Positions 33,903 through 44,654 of a stretch of DNA of 64,000 nucleotides are shown piece by piece (position 1 is the stretch's first letter; each line of letters starts with the position of its first letter). The DNA comes from Isochrysis galbana (Eukaryota > Haptophyta > Isochrysidales > Isochrysidaceae), in assembly GCA_018136815.1 (NCBI GenBank), contig CM030940.1:3784833-3848832 (forward strand). The letters are read 5' to 3'. The translations under genes were made by a program, and so were the position numbers. Below the pieces are notes generated by a model that saw only the letters and a list, made by a program, of their open reading frames with translations, had not been told where the DNA came from and did not search any database.

Positions 33903-34167
33903 CTTTTTAAGCACACGTAGAGTTAGAGTAGTGTGCGTGCGCGATCGCCATTGCCACTGATTATAGAGCGTCAGCTGAAGCCATGAGCTCATGCCATGAG
34001 CGCAAGAATGCACGAGCGCGGAACACGGTTCTTGCGGGGAGCTCACAATGTGACTCCCCGCAAGGCCCACAGACTAAATTCAGAAGGAGCGCTACCCCCC
34101 CCCCCCCCGGCGGTGAAGTCCCAGGGTGCCGGGGACTTGGCCGTTGGCGGCCGCTGCCCCTAACCAT

Positions 34168-34980
34168 GTCCCCCGGCAGCGTCCACGCTGTCGGGGACGA
34201 GGTGGAGGCCTTCTCCTTCTCCGCCGGCGATTGGTGGCCCGCAAGAGTTCTTGCTGTTGCTGTCAATGGCGGCGTGGGCGGGCGCGGCTGCCGCGTCCAC
34301 TTCGTTGGCTGGTTGGCTGGAACGAACCGGCGGTATGACGCATGGCTCGACACGTCGACACGTCGAAGTTGCGTGTTGAGCCGCCAGACTCGCACGCAGT
34401 GGGCGCGGCCGTGGAGACTCGTGGAGGCCCAGGACGCCTTCGGGACTTGGTACCGAAGCCGCATTGTCGCGACCGAAGGTCGCGGCGATGACAGGCGGCA
34501 GGCGGTACCAGGTCCACTTTCTCGGCTGGAGGTCTCGATTTGACGAGTGCGTCTCCGCTAAGCGGCTAAGGCCTATTGATTGGCTGATTGGTGATTGGCT
34601 CAGTCGTCGAAGCAGAGCCCACTGTCGAAAAGATCTTCGGCAGCTCGGCGGGCTACGGTCTACAACATCCAAGATGGGCTGTGGGAAGCGCGCGCGATCC
34701 TCAAGAAGAAGGAGGTGAAAGGCCGGCCCATGTATTATTTGGTCGACGGGGGCGATGACTGGCCCAAGGCAACTTGCAACTTGCAACTTGGGAGCTTGGG
34801 AGCCACGAGCCAATCTTAGACTCTTAGAGGTGAGCTTCTCGACGAGTTTGAAGCGCCCACGGGCCCGCATCACGTGCATCATCACGAGCCTGCACAGCCT
34901 TTTGTGTTTGTGTTGACGGAGGCAGCCGCAGCCTTCGCGCCAGAGGAGCTTCTAGCAGAGCAGCAGAGCTTGCGATAGCT
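34168..34980 (+). pseudogene. Tudor-knot/chromobarrel repeat protein, frame-broken
   Basis: A start at 34168 (MSPGSVHAVGDEVEAF) leads into a tudor-knot-like repeat: AGDWWPARVLAV, then GCRVHFVGWLAGTNRRYDAWL. A second repeat (GTWYRSRIVATEG, then RYQVHFLGWRSRFDE) and a third (GLWEARAILKKKEVKGRPMYYL) lie in other frames. The last coding stretch (ELLDEFEAPTGPHHV...EQQSLR, stop at 34978) lies in yet another. The frame changes fall at short tandem duplications: cgacacgt twice (34348-34363), gtggag repeated ten bases apart (34411-34426), aggcgg twice (34493-34506), gattggct units (34578-34600) and caacttg three times (34770-34790). Some switches could instead be tiny introns, but no splice pairs fit. 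Intact relatives read methyl-lysine or bind nucleic acid in chromatin complexes. Probably a recent pseudogene. Confidence 0.6.
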
Positions 34981-35254
34981 CTAGCTCTAGCCTCGGCTTG
35001 GTGTGCAGATGTAGGCCGCAAAGTTGCGGGGCTGCTAGCTAGGGCGCGGGATTGCGCCCACGGGCGCCTAGTCTATCTACCGCAGCACCAGTCCGTGCCC
35101 CCCCTTGGCTGTTTGTGGCAATGCGCAAAAATTACCTCAAGCTTGCGCAGGAATCTGAGCAAGGTGTGTTTGCTCAAGCGTCGGTGCCCTTCCCTATTCC
35201 TCCGCTCACTCCCACCTCTCATGCTATTGCTCATAGGTGATCTATCTGAATTCG
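34981..35254. other. Intergenic, no recognised feature
   Basis: Starts with a doubled agctct unit just after the tudor-knot stop. Nothing else recognised. Confidence 0.35.
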
Positions 35255-35545
35255 TTCGGCGCACTGTAAACCAGGCCCAGGGTAGTGCACCTGGGGCGGA
35301 CCCCGGAAATCGAAGAAAAAGGAATGAAGGGGGGGAAGGGAAGGAGATGGAGGAAAGGGACGAAAGGGCAAAGGGCGATGTCGGTAGTAAGGTAGTGTAA
35401 CCTGGACCATGGTAGTACCAATGGTAGGTGTTAGACTAGAATCTTCAGGCTCTTCAGTTTTGGTTTTGTTTTTGGAGCTTGAGACAGCTTATAATCGCCC
35501 TAGAGCCTAGGGCCGCGCGCGAGGCGAGAATATTAAGATTTTTAG
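35255..35545 (+). repeat. T-tailed short retroposon S2 with a second tail
   Basis: Carries the S2 body (ggcggaccccggaaatcgaa, ggaatgaaggggggg) and tail (agaatcttcagg...T-rich). Directly after it, 35517-35545 reads gaggcgagaatattaagatttt, which resembles the LINE 3' end (gaggcgagaattttaaaaagt), so a LINE tail may be fused or adjacent. Confidence 0.55.
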
Positions 35546-36007
35546 TTGTATTTTTGTATAGCCTCGGACCGTACGATTAATCAATACACATAGCACATGG
35601 AATGCGTTGGTAAAACATGGTCAACGCTTGACATGAGCACGATTGTTGAGTGCGTGGGATGCTGAACCATGGTGAAAGTGAGCTTGCACACGATGGATGA
35701 AGGACGAGAGGTGGCGTGCTAAAACGGCCCTAAAGAGGAGTGAGCACCACGGTAGAGCGGAGCGGCCAGGCGACTTATGGCGCGTGATGGCGACGAAGAA
35801 TTTGGGGACGGGGTATGGTGAGGCACACCTAGAAGGATACCTAGACGGCTTCTGGACGGAACAGTTCACATAGCGGGCGGATACTTTCAACACGCTTGCC
35901 ACCAAGGAGCGGCCAGGGCCATTCGGCATGGGTGGATGATGGGTTCATGGGAGCAGATAGGCGCCCACACCTAATTGTCGGTGCCGTCTCATAGTAGAGG
36001 CTCGGGT
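35546..36007. other. Intergenic, no recognised feature
   Basis: Lies 3' of the minus-strand polytopic membrane protein gene. No coding similarity seen. Confidence 0.4.
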
Positions 36008-37447
36008 CTACATCACTTTGCGTGTGTGAGCCACGCGTTGCGGCGCTACCTTTTGGGGGCACGTCTCCTCAAGCCGAGCCGCTGCTTTCTTTAGAATCTT
36101 CCAGTTAAAGCTGACCATGTCGAGATTGAAGTAGGTATAGAACGCACAGAGTGCGAGGAGCGTGAGAAAGATGGGCGAGGCAGCCGGGTAGGTGTAGGCC
36201 AGACCGGCGTGCTCCTTGCCCAAATGGGCCGGGAACCCGCCTGCATACAGGTAGGCAGCGCGGAGGCAGCCTGCGGCGATGGGTGCCCACCAGAAGACAC
36301 GGCATATGATGATGGCCACGTACGAGAAGACCTGAAACGCGTAGACGAGCCGTCGCTGCGCGATCAAGGGGGATTGGTGCAGGGCGATGCCAGCGTACAT
36401 CAGGCCGCCCGTGAGGTGCGACGTGACAAAGATGTGCAGAATGAAGAGCTTTGAGACGGCGTGGCCCGACATGAGGCCCACGAGCTCAAGTCCGACCGTA
36501 AACATATGGTGCGGCACGAGTGTGACGTCGACTGCAGGGTGGAATCGCGAAATGGTGCGGTCCATGCCCGTGAGCCTCCGCCAGAAAATGGCAAGCAGGT
36601 CGAACATCTCAAACGCCAAGTCCGTGTAAATGGCGCCGTAGAAGAAGCGGTCGTCCTTCGTCCAGATGTACAGCAGCGGCACGAGCCCGCCGACTACAAA
36701 GTGCTCGAGCGCGAAGGTGACTTGGCCACACGCGATCGAGCGCATCCAGGGCGAAATCTCGCTCCAGAAACCCCAAACGTTCATGAATTCGGCGCGATAG
36801 GGGAAGGTGAGCCCCGACTTCCGCAGCACATAGTGGTCATGGCACCACGCAAACTGTTTTTTCTCCCACAACTCTGCCATGTAGCAGATGGCCTCGCGTG
36901 CCGCCGCCTCGCGCCGTGCGCCGGCGTCTTCCGGCACGGGCACGCCACGGAAGGCTAGGAAGCGCTGGATGTGCAGTTCCCCTGCGCACTCGAGCGGCAC
37001 ATCGAACGGTCGCGACTGCCCAGGCGGGTCTGGCCATGGCAGCTTGCTCGGGAGCGCAACCTTGCTAGTCTCAAGCCTCGTGAAGAACGCGTCCATCAGC
37101 GCGTGAATTACAGCCATCGCGGCATGTGAAAGCAGCGCGGCGGCCAGCAGCGCGCCGAGTAGAGCACCAAAGTGGAGCTCTCCAACGGTGAGCTCAGTGA
37201 GCGTGGATCCGCGGAACGCGAAAGCCGAGGCAAGACAGCGCGGCTGCTCGAGGCATGGAAGGGAGAGAGAGGAGGCGGAGGGTGTGGACTCGAATGGAAA
37301 AAGCCCAAGTGAGGCGAGGCTCAGGTCGAGCGTGTGGACGAGACGAGAAAGAGGGAGATGGGAGAGGGAATCAGGGTGGAGGTAAGTATAGGTGGAGAGC
37401 AGACAGCCGAGACAGAGCAGCGACAAGGAGAGGGAGTAGTGCCGCAT
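36008..37447 (-). CDS. Polytopic membrane protein, family not recognised (TLC-like at best)
   Basis: A single open exon. The ATG at 37447 (MRHYSLSLSLLCLGCLL, a signal-anchor-like start) is preferred over an upstream ATG at 37684, whose extra 79 residues are low-complexity Arg/Glu/Gly; this gives 479 aa. Several hydrophobic helices are clear: LHFGALLGALLAAALLSHAAM, HFVVGGLVPLLYIW, LVYAFQVFSYVAIIICRVFWW and FLTLLALCAFYTYFNLDM. A conserved-looking central part has paired histidines in a membrane context (DVTLVPHHMFTVGLELVG), which recalls TLC-domain proteins (ceramide synthase-like, sterol sensing), but the match is weak. Near the C-terminus is FNWKILKKAAARLEE, a basic cytosolic tail. It is transcribed in the same direction as the P450 gene upstream, 2.2 kb apart; no functional link is shown. 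Confidence 0.75.
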   Translation of the reverse strand: MRHYSLSLSLLCLGCLLSTYTYLHPDSLSHLPLSRLVHTLDLSLASLGLFPFESTPSASSLSLPCLEQPRCLASAFAFRGSTLTELTVGELHFGALLGALLAAALLSHAAMAVIHALMDAFFTRLETSKVALPSKLPWPDPPGQSRPFDVPLECAGELHIQRFLAFRGVPVPEDAGARREAAAREAICYMAELWEKKQFAWCHDHYVLRKSGLTFPYRAEFMNVWGFWSEISPWMRSIACGQVTFALEHFVVGGLVPLLYIWTKDDRFFYGAIYTDLAFEMFDLLAIFWRRLTGMDRTISRFHPAVDVTLVPHHMFTVGLELVGLMSGHAVSKLFILHIFVTSHLTGGLMYAGIALHQSPLIAQRRLVYAFQVFSYVAIIICRVFWWAPIAAGCLRAAYLYAGGFPAHLGKEHAGLAYTYPAASPIFLTLLALCAFYTYFNLDMVSFNWKILKKAAARLEETCPQKVAPQRVAHTRKVM

Positions 37448-37889
37448 CGGCGCCCGCCCGCTCCGCTTTTTCTCCCTTCCTCCCTCGCTTCCTCCCTCAC
37501 CCCTTCTCTCCCTTCTCTCCCTCTCCGTCGCTCTGCGCGCGGGCAACAGCGGCTGCCGGCAGAGGCAAGGAGGGAGGAAGAAAGGGACCTGGGCTGTAGA
37601 GGAGATGGAGCGCTCGTACAAGAATAAACCGCCCCCACGGGGGCTGGATTCCTTTCGCGGCCGCACGATTCTCTTCCCATACAATAGAAAATACTACTAC
37701 TACAAATAATGAAGGTGGGTCCTCGCTTGGGACCCCCTTTGGATATCTTTTTCGATACCGATACTACTTTTCTATCCGGTGTAAGTTTTCGGGCGGTCAA
37801 ACAGGGGCCTTTTCACTACTGGTAGGGGTTGGGCTGCATTTTTTGACCGTGGCGCGATGCCCAATAAAAAAACGCTTCAGGGGAGGGGG
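37448..37889. other. Region upstream of the polytopic membrane protein gene
   Basis: Should contain the gene's promoter. It starts with pyrimidine-rich sequence and includes the discarded N-terminal extension. The part after 37690 is AT-richer than the surroundings. Confidence 0.4.
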
Positions 37890-38860
37890 GTCCTAGATGG
37901 GAAATGCGTTTTCACACCATTTTCCGTTTTTCTGTGAAGGTGAAGGTGAAGGCCCAAAACCAAAAACATGCCATTTTCCGTTTTTGCAATCCCAATCCTT
38001 TCGGTTTTTGTCTCCGTTTTTGAATGGCAACGCGAGAACTCATGCACCGCGTGCTGAGCGTGAGCAGCATATGCGCTCGCACTTACGCGTGCTTGGAGCT
38101 TGGAGGGGGGGGGGGGGGGAGAGGCCCCCCCCTTCCTTCTGCGCCTACTAGCTACCAGGCTGGCGGCGGCCTCAGTCCTCAGTCCCGACTTATCCTGTAA
38201 ACAGGCACGGGACTTACCAATTTTTAAGTGGGCGCCGCGCTCTCTCTCCCCTCTCCTGCAGCACGCGCGATGGCGCGCCTGCAATAGGCCTGCAACTGCC
38301 CCTGGCGACCTCGGCGACCCCTGGACCCTGGACCCCTGGAGGCTCCTGGAGGCAAGCTCAAGGGGCAGAGGCAGAGGAGGCTGGGACGGGCTGGGCCCTG
38401 GCCTCCCCTACCCCCTACCTCTCCATCGCTGGCGCTCCTGCGCCTCCGGGACCCCCACTCACTCTGCACCTGTCTGCCTGTCGACCAGGGAGCAGGGAGG
38501 GGGGGTTGGCGGTGGGGTTGGGGTTGGAGCGATGGGCTGGCCACGACAGGTTAGGATCAGGACGCGCGAGGCAGGCGAGGCGATGGGGGAGGAAGTGGGT
38601 CAGAATGGCAGTCTGGTCCTGACAAGCCATCAAGCATGCTAGGAGCATGGGTGGTTCCTCCCAGTGGAGAGACGGGGGGGCGCTCGTGCCCCCCCATGGG
38701 CGAACTAAGTATAAACTTAGTTGTTGATGTATCGATAGTTGAGACTCGAAGCTCGAGTCACGAGTGTATCGCCCTGGCACCATCATGGTGACCAGGGCGG
38801 CGGAGAGGAGAGAGAGCGACGCCATCGCTCGCGCTCTCTCCAGAACAGAGCCGGTTAAAA
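37890..38860 (+). repeat. GC-rich dispersed repeat, copy R1c
   Basis: Starts cctagatgggaa like R1a. It then has an AT-rich block with repeated ccattttccgttttt (37919-38020) in place of the palindromic block of R1a, followed by the GC-rich body sharing gtctgcctg-cgaccaggga. Near 38702 is the perfect inverted repeat aactaagt-ataa-acttagtt. No protein. Confidence 0.5.
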
Positions 38861-39711
38861 ATCCTCCTACAATTCTCTCACACCACTATCAAACGCACAT
38901 TCACGGTAACACGTAGATAACTAACGTAAACGTAAACGGGATACGCGAAGTAGTGGGGGTGAGCAGCAGAGAAAAGAGGAAAGAAGAGAGGAGGCCCGTC
39001 ACCTCTCCTCACGTGAAGGGAGAGAGAAGAGAGGGAGATCCCACGATCCCACAGGACTTAGAAAGTAAATACGGGAGAGGACGGAAGGGCAGGGCATCCG
39101 TAACAGAGTGCCGTCCCCCCCCTCGCGGAGATTCGGAACTCGAGTCTCAAGTTCCCCCACGCACAGACTTCCGGGCGCACATGACTCGTTTGCCGTTTGT
39201 GCAATTGAAGAAAAAGGGCCAGAGCAACACCCACCCCTCACTCACCACCACCCCTCCCTCCGCAAATCTATCTATAGGATCCTCTACGACGGAGCCAATT
39301 TCTCGGAAGCATCGGTACTGATACAAATAATAGTAATAGAACGATACGTAAATCAAGCCGAGCCCTCCTCTTTGCCAATTGCACGGACTCGGCGAGGACA
39401 GTCCATGCAGCGAGTGTGGGGGCAAGAGGGCAAGAGCTCGAAGAGGATGTGGTTCGCCGGAGTCATAGCATGCACAGTAGCATACAAAAATGATAAACTA
39501 GCTCACAATCGCGCCCGGAACGGGAAGGACCCTTAGGGTAGAACCAATCGAAGCAAGGATGCGACGCCGAATACGGCGGCGGGTCTGCGCGGAGTTGGAG
39601 GCTTTCCTTCTGTGTTTGAGGCCATCGGCAATGCGCCTGTCGGACGACGATTTCGCGCTGCGCCGCAGCGCGGTGGTGCCGTCGCCATAAGGCGCTGCGG
39701 TCTCCTAGGGT
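38861..39711. other. Intergenic, no recognised feature
   Basis: 3' of the P450 gene. Open frames exist but match nothing I know. Confidence 0.4.
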
Positions 39712-41438
39712 CTATGGCCCGTCCTCACTCTCGAGGCCAAGCGCGGCGTCCACAACCGCCTTGGCCAAGTCGAGTGAAAGGTAGCGCCCCGGACAGATGC
39801 GTGGGTAGGCGGCCTCGTCCATTCGAGCGCTCTCCTCGGTGGTCGAGTACTTACCAAAGCAGCCGTTCCACGTGACCGCCATGTGCAGTTCGGGACGCGA
39901 CGGTCTGAAGACCTTGGGGTCCAAAAAGACGGCTGCATCGCGGTTTGCCATGCTGATGACGAGCTGCCGGGGCGCGTTCGCCCGTACCACCTTGTGCCCC
40001 TTGCCAAAGCACCCAAAGAATCTCGGCCAGTAGATGGCCCCCTCGTGGTTCATGAGTGCGGTGACGGCCGGGATGGGCGGGCACAGCCGCCACACCTCAC
40101 GAATGAATGCCTCCTTGTCAGCAAGGTACGCCTTCACGCGCCGCTCAGAGGTGGATGTCTCGGCCTCGAACTTGACTATCATCAGCTCCTCATTCTCATC
40201 GCTGAAGAAGGATCCGATGGCGAGCAAGCCGTTGCATACTGCGCAGATCCCCACAATGCCTATCGCATACCTGCGAGATCGCCGCGATGGGACTGAGACA
40301 GGCGCCGAACGACGAGCGCGCCGCAAGCACGACAGTGGAGGCCGCGTTGCACGTGCGACTGGCTCGACATGTAAGCACACTGCGGGCGGGGGGCGCACAT
40401 AAGCTGGTCCATCAGTTCCACCCCATCCGTCCGCCGGAACTGGGGGCTGAGCTCCATGTTCATATCGACAAAAAGCTTCTTAAGCTGCGGGTACTTCTCG
40501 AAGAGCGCCGCCTGCTCGCGCCGCACTCGTCTCATCGAGCGCACGCCGATGTTGAGCGCGATCCTGTGGACAAAGCGTGGCATCAGAAGCCATTGATAGT
40601 TGAGGTACCAACCGAGCAGTGGCCTGGCCTCGGCATCCTCAAGCCAGATGCCGAAGAGAGCGTAAAATACGCCCTTGACGGCCATCATGTTGGTGTACTT
40701 GCGATCGCTCAGCAGCTTCAGCCCAGCCTCGAGGTTACCCCCGCGTCCCCGCAGCTCGCCACGCATCCTTCTTGGCAGCTCAGCCCGCCGGCGAGTGTAC
40801 TCCTCGCCGCTGAGAAGGTGTCGATGGAGGAGGCCGCGAATCGCGCGCCACTCGCCCGAACCCGCTTTACCCTCTGCGTTCGAGAGGAATATAATCACAC
40901 GGCTGGCCCACACGTCGGGGATAGGTGCGGCCGAGCACGCGATGGCCGACGTGCGCCGCTGCGCACCGCGCATGATCGCATGCACCTTGGCATGTCTCCA
41001 CATCCACGGCCCGTCAAAATGCCACCAGTAGTCACGCCGGCCAAAGGCTTCCCATTCCCACAGAAAGTAGTGTAGGGGCGCGGCAGGCGTGAGCGCGCCG
41101 GGCACGCGAATAGCGTACGTCAACGCGCCCGTGATGCCGTTGAGGTACACGATGAACCACGTGGAGACACGCCTACCCCTCTCTGCTGCCCACGCGGCCA
41201 TTGTGGCATAGTAGCAGTAGACATCTCGTGAGGCGGTGCCGAGTAGCGCCAGTAGGAGCAGGAGCGGTGAGAAGAGCAGCGAGAGCAGCACGATACACCA
41301 GCACGAGTCTGGTTCGACGTTGTGAGGTGGAGAGGAGAGCAGACGAGAGATGTCACCCCACTCAGAGCAGTGTGGGTGGACAGCCGAGTGCAGAACGGAG
41401 CGGCTGCCTAGCCGACGCGGCGGCGAGGGGCGGCACAT
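39712..41438 (-). CDS. Cytochrome P450, membrane-anchored
   Basis: Two exons, 41438..40399 and 40270..39712, joined in phase (donor AT|GTGCGC, acceptor CAG|G), giving 532 aa. An N-terminal anchor is present (CIVLLSLLFSPLLLLLALLG). The second exon carries the P450 signatures: K-helix REVWRLCPPIP (Glu-x-x-Arg, near nt 40090), FLDPKVFRPSRP, and the heme-thiolate loop PRICPGRYLSLDLAK (near nt 39780), where the Cys is the iron ligand. The distal N-terminal half is divergent and I see no clear I-helix AGxxTT motif. Expected activity is mono-oxygenation or rearrangement of a lipid-like substrate at the ER or plastid membrane; the substrate is unknown. The start is uncertain: an in-frame ATG at 41513 would add 25 residues. 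Confidence 0.82.
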
Positions 41439-42327
41439 GCGGCGAGGGAGGGGCTGCCCAACGAACGCCCACCGCTCCTGGCTTCCTTCTCTGCCTTCCC
41501 AACACTCCTGCACTCCCCCCTCGTCCTCCCCTGCTTGTCGCTCTCTCTTCCTCTCCCTCTTCCCTCTCTCTCCCCCTGCACTCTTTTCTTCTCTTCCTTT
41601 GTCCCCATCTCTCTCTCTCTCTCCTCTCCCCCCCCTCTCTCCCTCCCTCTCCCTCCCTCCCTCCCTCTCTCCCTGCTCTCTCCGCCTTCCCCACTACTCT
41701 CTCTCCCCTCTCCACTCTCTCTCCGCGTCCCCCCCCCCCCCCCCCTCCCGACGGGACTTCCTCTCCTCGAGCGCCGTCGAGATACCGCCGAGCTCTGTAC
41801 AAAACCGGAACTCGTCCGCTCGAGATCTCGTGGCTCTCTCCTCGATCCTCCCGCCTCTCCAACTTCTTATCACTTAAAGCACCAAACTTACGTCGGGCTC
41901 TCCCACTCGATTCGAGGCGGAACGGCGTCTCTTCAGCAAGACTACAATGTGATAAGGTGGTGAGTATCTCGTGAGATCCGGAGAAGCTGCCGACACGCCG
42001 CCTCCCCCCCCCCCCCCCGCCGCACCCCGCGCGCGCCCAGCGGCGTCTAGCTCTCTTGCGACCACCGACGCCCCATAGAGTACTCGACTCTAAGGGTAGA
42101 GAAATATGACATCGACGAAACGCTGGGAAGTAAGAGTACACACCGGGCAACGAACGGGGGAGGATTCTAAGCCCGCCCCCGACCCGCCGAGTCCCTCCTC
42201 GCTCAGCTCTCAGATCCTTCCGCCGACCACGTGTTCGACGCTAGATGCTAGATCTCTTCTAGCTTCTAGGTCGGCGTCGCGGGAGGTTTCCCTCTCTTGG
42301 TATACGTTAAAACATAGCGTCGTGTGA
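41439..42327. other. Pyrimidine-rich region upstream of the P450 gene
   Basis: Probably contains the P450 promoter. Strong CT-rich low complexity from 41510 to 41750, with C-runs near 41731 and 42006. No credible gene; frames give Ser/Leu/Pro repeats. Confidence 0.5.
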
Positions 42328-42476
42328 AGCATTCCTAGCCACATACACCGGACGAGCCATGCGCCAACCGCGCACACACCCCATCGCGGGGTAGGGGCTC
42401 CGTTGCCGTCGAAAGGCTACGGTCCCGCAGCACTAAGGTTATACTAACACAACAATAAAACTCTGACTCTGACGCT
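42328..42476 (+). repeat. ~150-bp repeat, copy 2
   Basis: Near-identical to 13620-13770. Here gctacggt is single and ctctga is doubled (42461-42472); in copy 1 it is the reverse. Confidence 0.65.
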
Positions 42477-42529
42477 CCCCCATCGCCATCGCCAAAGGCG
42501 AAACCCTGATTATCCCAATCGTTGCCTTT

Positions 42530-43410
42530 CCCGAGAAAAAAAAACTTCTTAATAGTCTCGCCGCGCGCGCGACCCTGCACAACCTCCCTGCAGCCACGCC
42601 CGCTTTCCTTACCACCCCTCCACCTGCCTTGCGGCGCGTCCCCTCGTGCTCTACCTAGGGGCTGGGTGAAGTGGGTTTCCAGTGGCAGACGGTGTGTACC
42701 GGTCCCCGACGGCTTATCGCTCTCCTTCCTTCTACGCCGCCGGGCTACCGGTTTCATTTTAGTCCTTTTTGCGCCGGGCGCCAGGCGTCTGATGTACGGT
42801 GTGTCTGCTGTGGGTGCCAACCGGGTGAGAGGCGGTACGCCTCGAGGGAGCGTTCGTTTTTAGGCGAGCCGCTCCACCATGTCGAGCGCTTGTGCTACCA
42901 GTTTCAAGTTCACACTCATGACTAGGTTACCTTTGTTATTAGTTATGTATACGGGGGTGCTGAGGTCCCGTGGGGTCTTGATCTTCGGCTTCCTGCCCTG
43001 GGAGGCCTTGTTCGTGCGCACGGTCGAGGTTCCGTCCGGGGGCCCAAGGCCCCTGACGAGGACCGTGAACCTGCTCAAGGTTCTATCGATGACCGGCACG
43101 TGGTGGAATGAGTATTGATCGAATTCTACTCTATAGAAGTCGCCTATTATGTGTCTCCATGCTATTAGGTAGAGGGCTTTAAGGCTATCGGGTGTCGGTG
43201 TGTTCGGGTATGCGAACAGTCTGTCTTTGATCTTCTGGTTTGTCGGTCTGTCGCTCGCAGGGGTGAACCCCGCCACGGCCTCTATGGTTTGGAATATCCG
43301 AACCGTGGAGGAGCATGCATCTGGCTAGGTGTGTCGAATCCTCGCGGTGTTTTCCGCAAGAGTCTACATTTTGTGGTGGCTGCCGTCGCGAACCGGTTTC
43401 CAGCTTCCCA
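42530..43410 (-). mobile_element. LINE fragment (3' end), minus strand
   Basis: 42860-43276 encodes KDRLFAYPNTPTPDSLKALY and DFYRVEFDQYSFHHVP, matching the C-terminus of the intact LINE (KDRLFAYPGANTPESLRALY, DFYRVEFESHEYHYIP). Upstream pieces of the zinc-knuckle region (NRFATAATTKCRL, then CGKHREDSTHLARC) follow in another frame. The 3' UTR shares ctaggtagagcacgagggg with the intact element and ends in ttaagaag and a T-run. 5' truncated and frameshifted. Confidence 0.85.
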
Positions 43411-44140
43411 GTGCTATCGCTCCGGAGCACCCTCTGTCCCCTCGTCCTCCTGTCCCTCTCGTCTCTTCGTAGATCGACGACGAGTGGCTCTCCGAGGCCG
43501 ATGACATGGAGGAAGAGGAGGAGGACACGGAGGTGAATGCTGAAGTCGAACAAGCGCCTCCGCCTTGCCTCGCGTGATAAGAGGTACTAGGCCGTCCGGA
43601 CCGTGAAGCGGTGTCACTACGGCTTGTGGCAGCCGCTCGACGCATGCGTCGTTGGGTAGGCTGGACAAGAGGGAAGTGGTCACGACCGACGGGCCAGCTC
43701 CGGTGTCAGCGAGGGTGCTGTTGACCGTGAGGGCGGAGTCGGCTAAGATTAAGATTACTCCTTCTTTGCCGGTAGCCTCGCCGGAGCGGCAGACCATTAG
43801 GTCTCGAACATATAGGCAATGCCTTGGGTATAGGCAGGTGGTAGGGTATCCACGACGCTCTCCGGTCGGTGCGCGCCGGGTGACCCGCGTAACGAGAAAT
43901 TTGCCAGAAGCGGGCTTGCGCTCGAGACCAGCTACCTGGCTACCTGGATCGCATTCCGAGAGGCCTGAATCGGCCGGAAGCCCAAGGCCGTTCGGAGCAG
44001 GGGGATCACATTGGCGACGAGAAGACGTGCTTTTGCCGAGGGGACGGTCAAGAAGTGCGTCCGGTAAAGGAGACGATGCGGAGTAATTCGTAGGTAGGGG
44101 TAGGCCAAAATATCCACGATTTTTCGCCCAAATGTCCATG
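43411..44140 (-). mobile_element. LTR-retroelement relic with aspartic protease
   Basis: A fossil. Contains a retroviral-type protease start (LADTGAGPSVVTTSLL) closely related to the one near 63860. No other domain is recognisable. Broken and old. Confidence 0.55.
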
Positions 44141-44389
44141 GGGGATATCTCCGATATATCTCAAAGTTCAGCCCAAATATCTCATGAAATATCCATAGAT
44201 ATCTCTCGCCTTCGCGTCTATTGCACCGCATCCCCGCGCGCATCGCCACACATGCGCATGCCACCGTGTCCACTAAACCTAACTAAAATCTAGCCCTTGG
44301 TTGCTCCTTCTCACACTATCAGAGGCCGCCGTTGATTGAGAATGGCGTGGATTAGCTCGAAATCGTCGGAGTTCTTTCTTGTAGAGAGA
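44141..44389. other. AT-rich stretch with repeated gatatc/gatatatc motifs
   Basis: Between 44105 and 44215, blocks such as gcccaaat and gatatctc repeat with palindromic gatatatc cores. No gene. Confidence 0.4.
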
Positions 44390-44520
44390 GGCTACCTCGT
44401 AGGCGGAATCCTTAAACAGTTGGTCCCACGGTGGAACCATTTGGGAGCCGCCAAGGTTTGCACCCAGTACCGCGGCGTGCCGTAGATGATGAAGTTTACT
44501 ATGTTAGTTCCACGTTGTCG
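44390..44520 (-). mobile_element. Short LINE fragment
   Basis: Minus-strand NIVNFIIYGTPRYWVQTLAA and PKWFH match the intact LINE (SVVNFIIYGMPRYWLQTLAA, PKWFH) just after its reverse transcriptase. Only about 130 bp remain. Confidence 0.8.
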
Positions 44521-44654
44521 AAGAAACCAGAGAATAGCGTAGCGAGGGCGAATAGACCCGGTAAGCAACGACCAAAGGGAACACCCAAGAACAACGCAGG
44601 ACATAAGAAACCCACACAACCACCGCGAACCTGAGTAGGCGCAATCTCCAAGAG

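Noticed and set aside
37448-37684. N-terminal extension of the polytopic membrane protein from the ATG at 37684
   Set aside because: It would add 79 residues rich in Arg/Glu/Gly that look like untranslated sequence; the internal ATG at 37447 gives a normal signal anchor.
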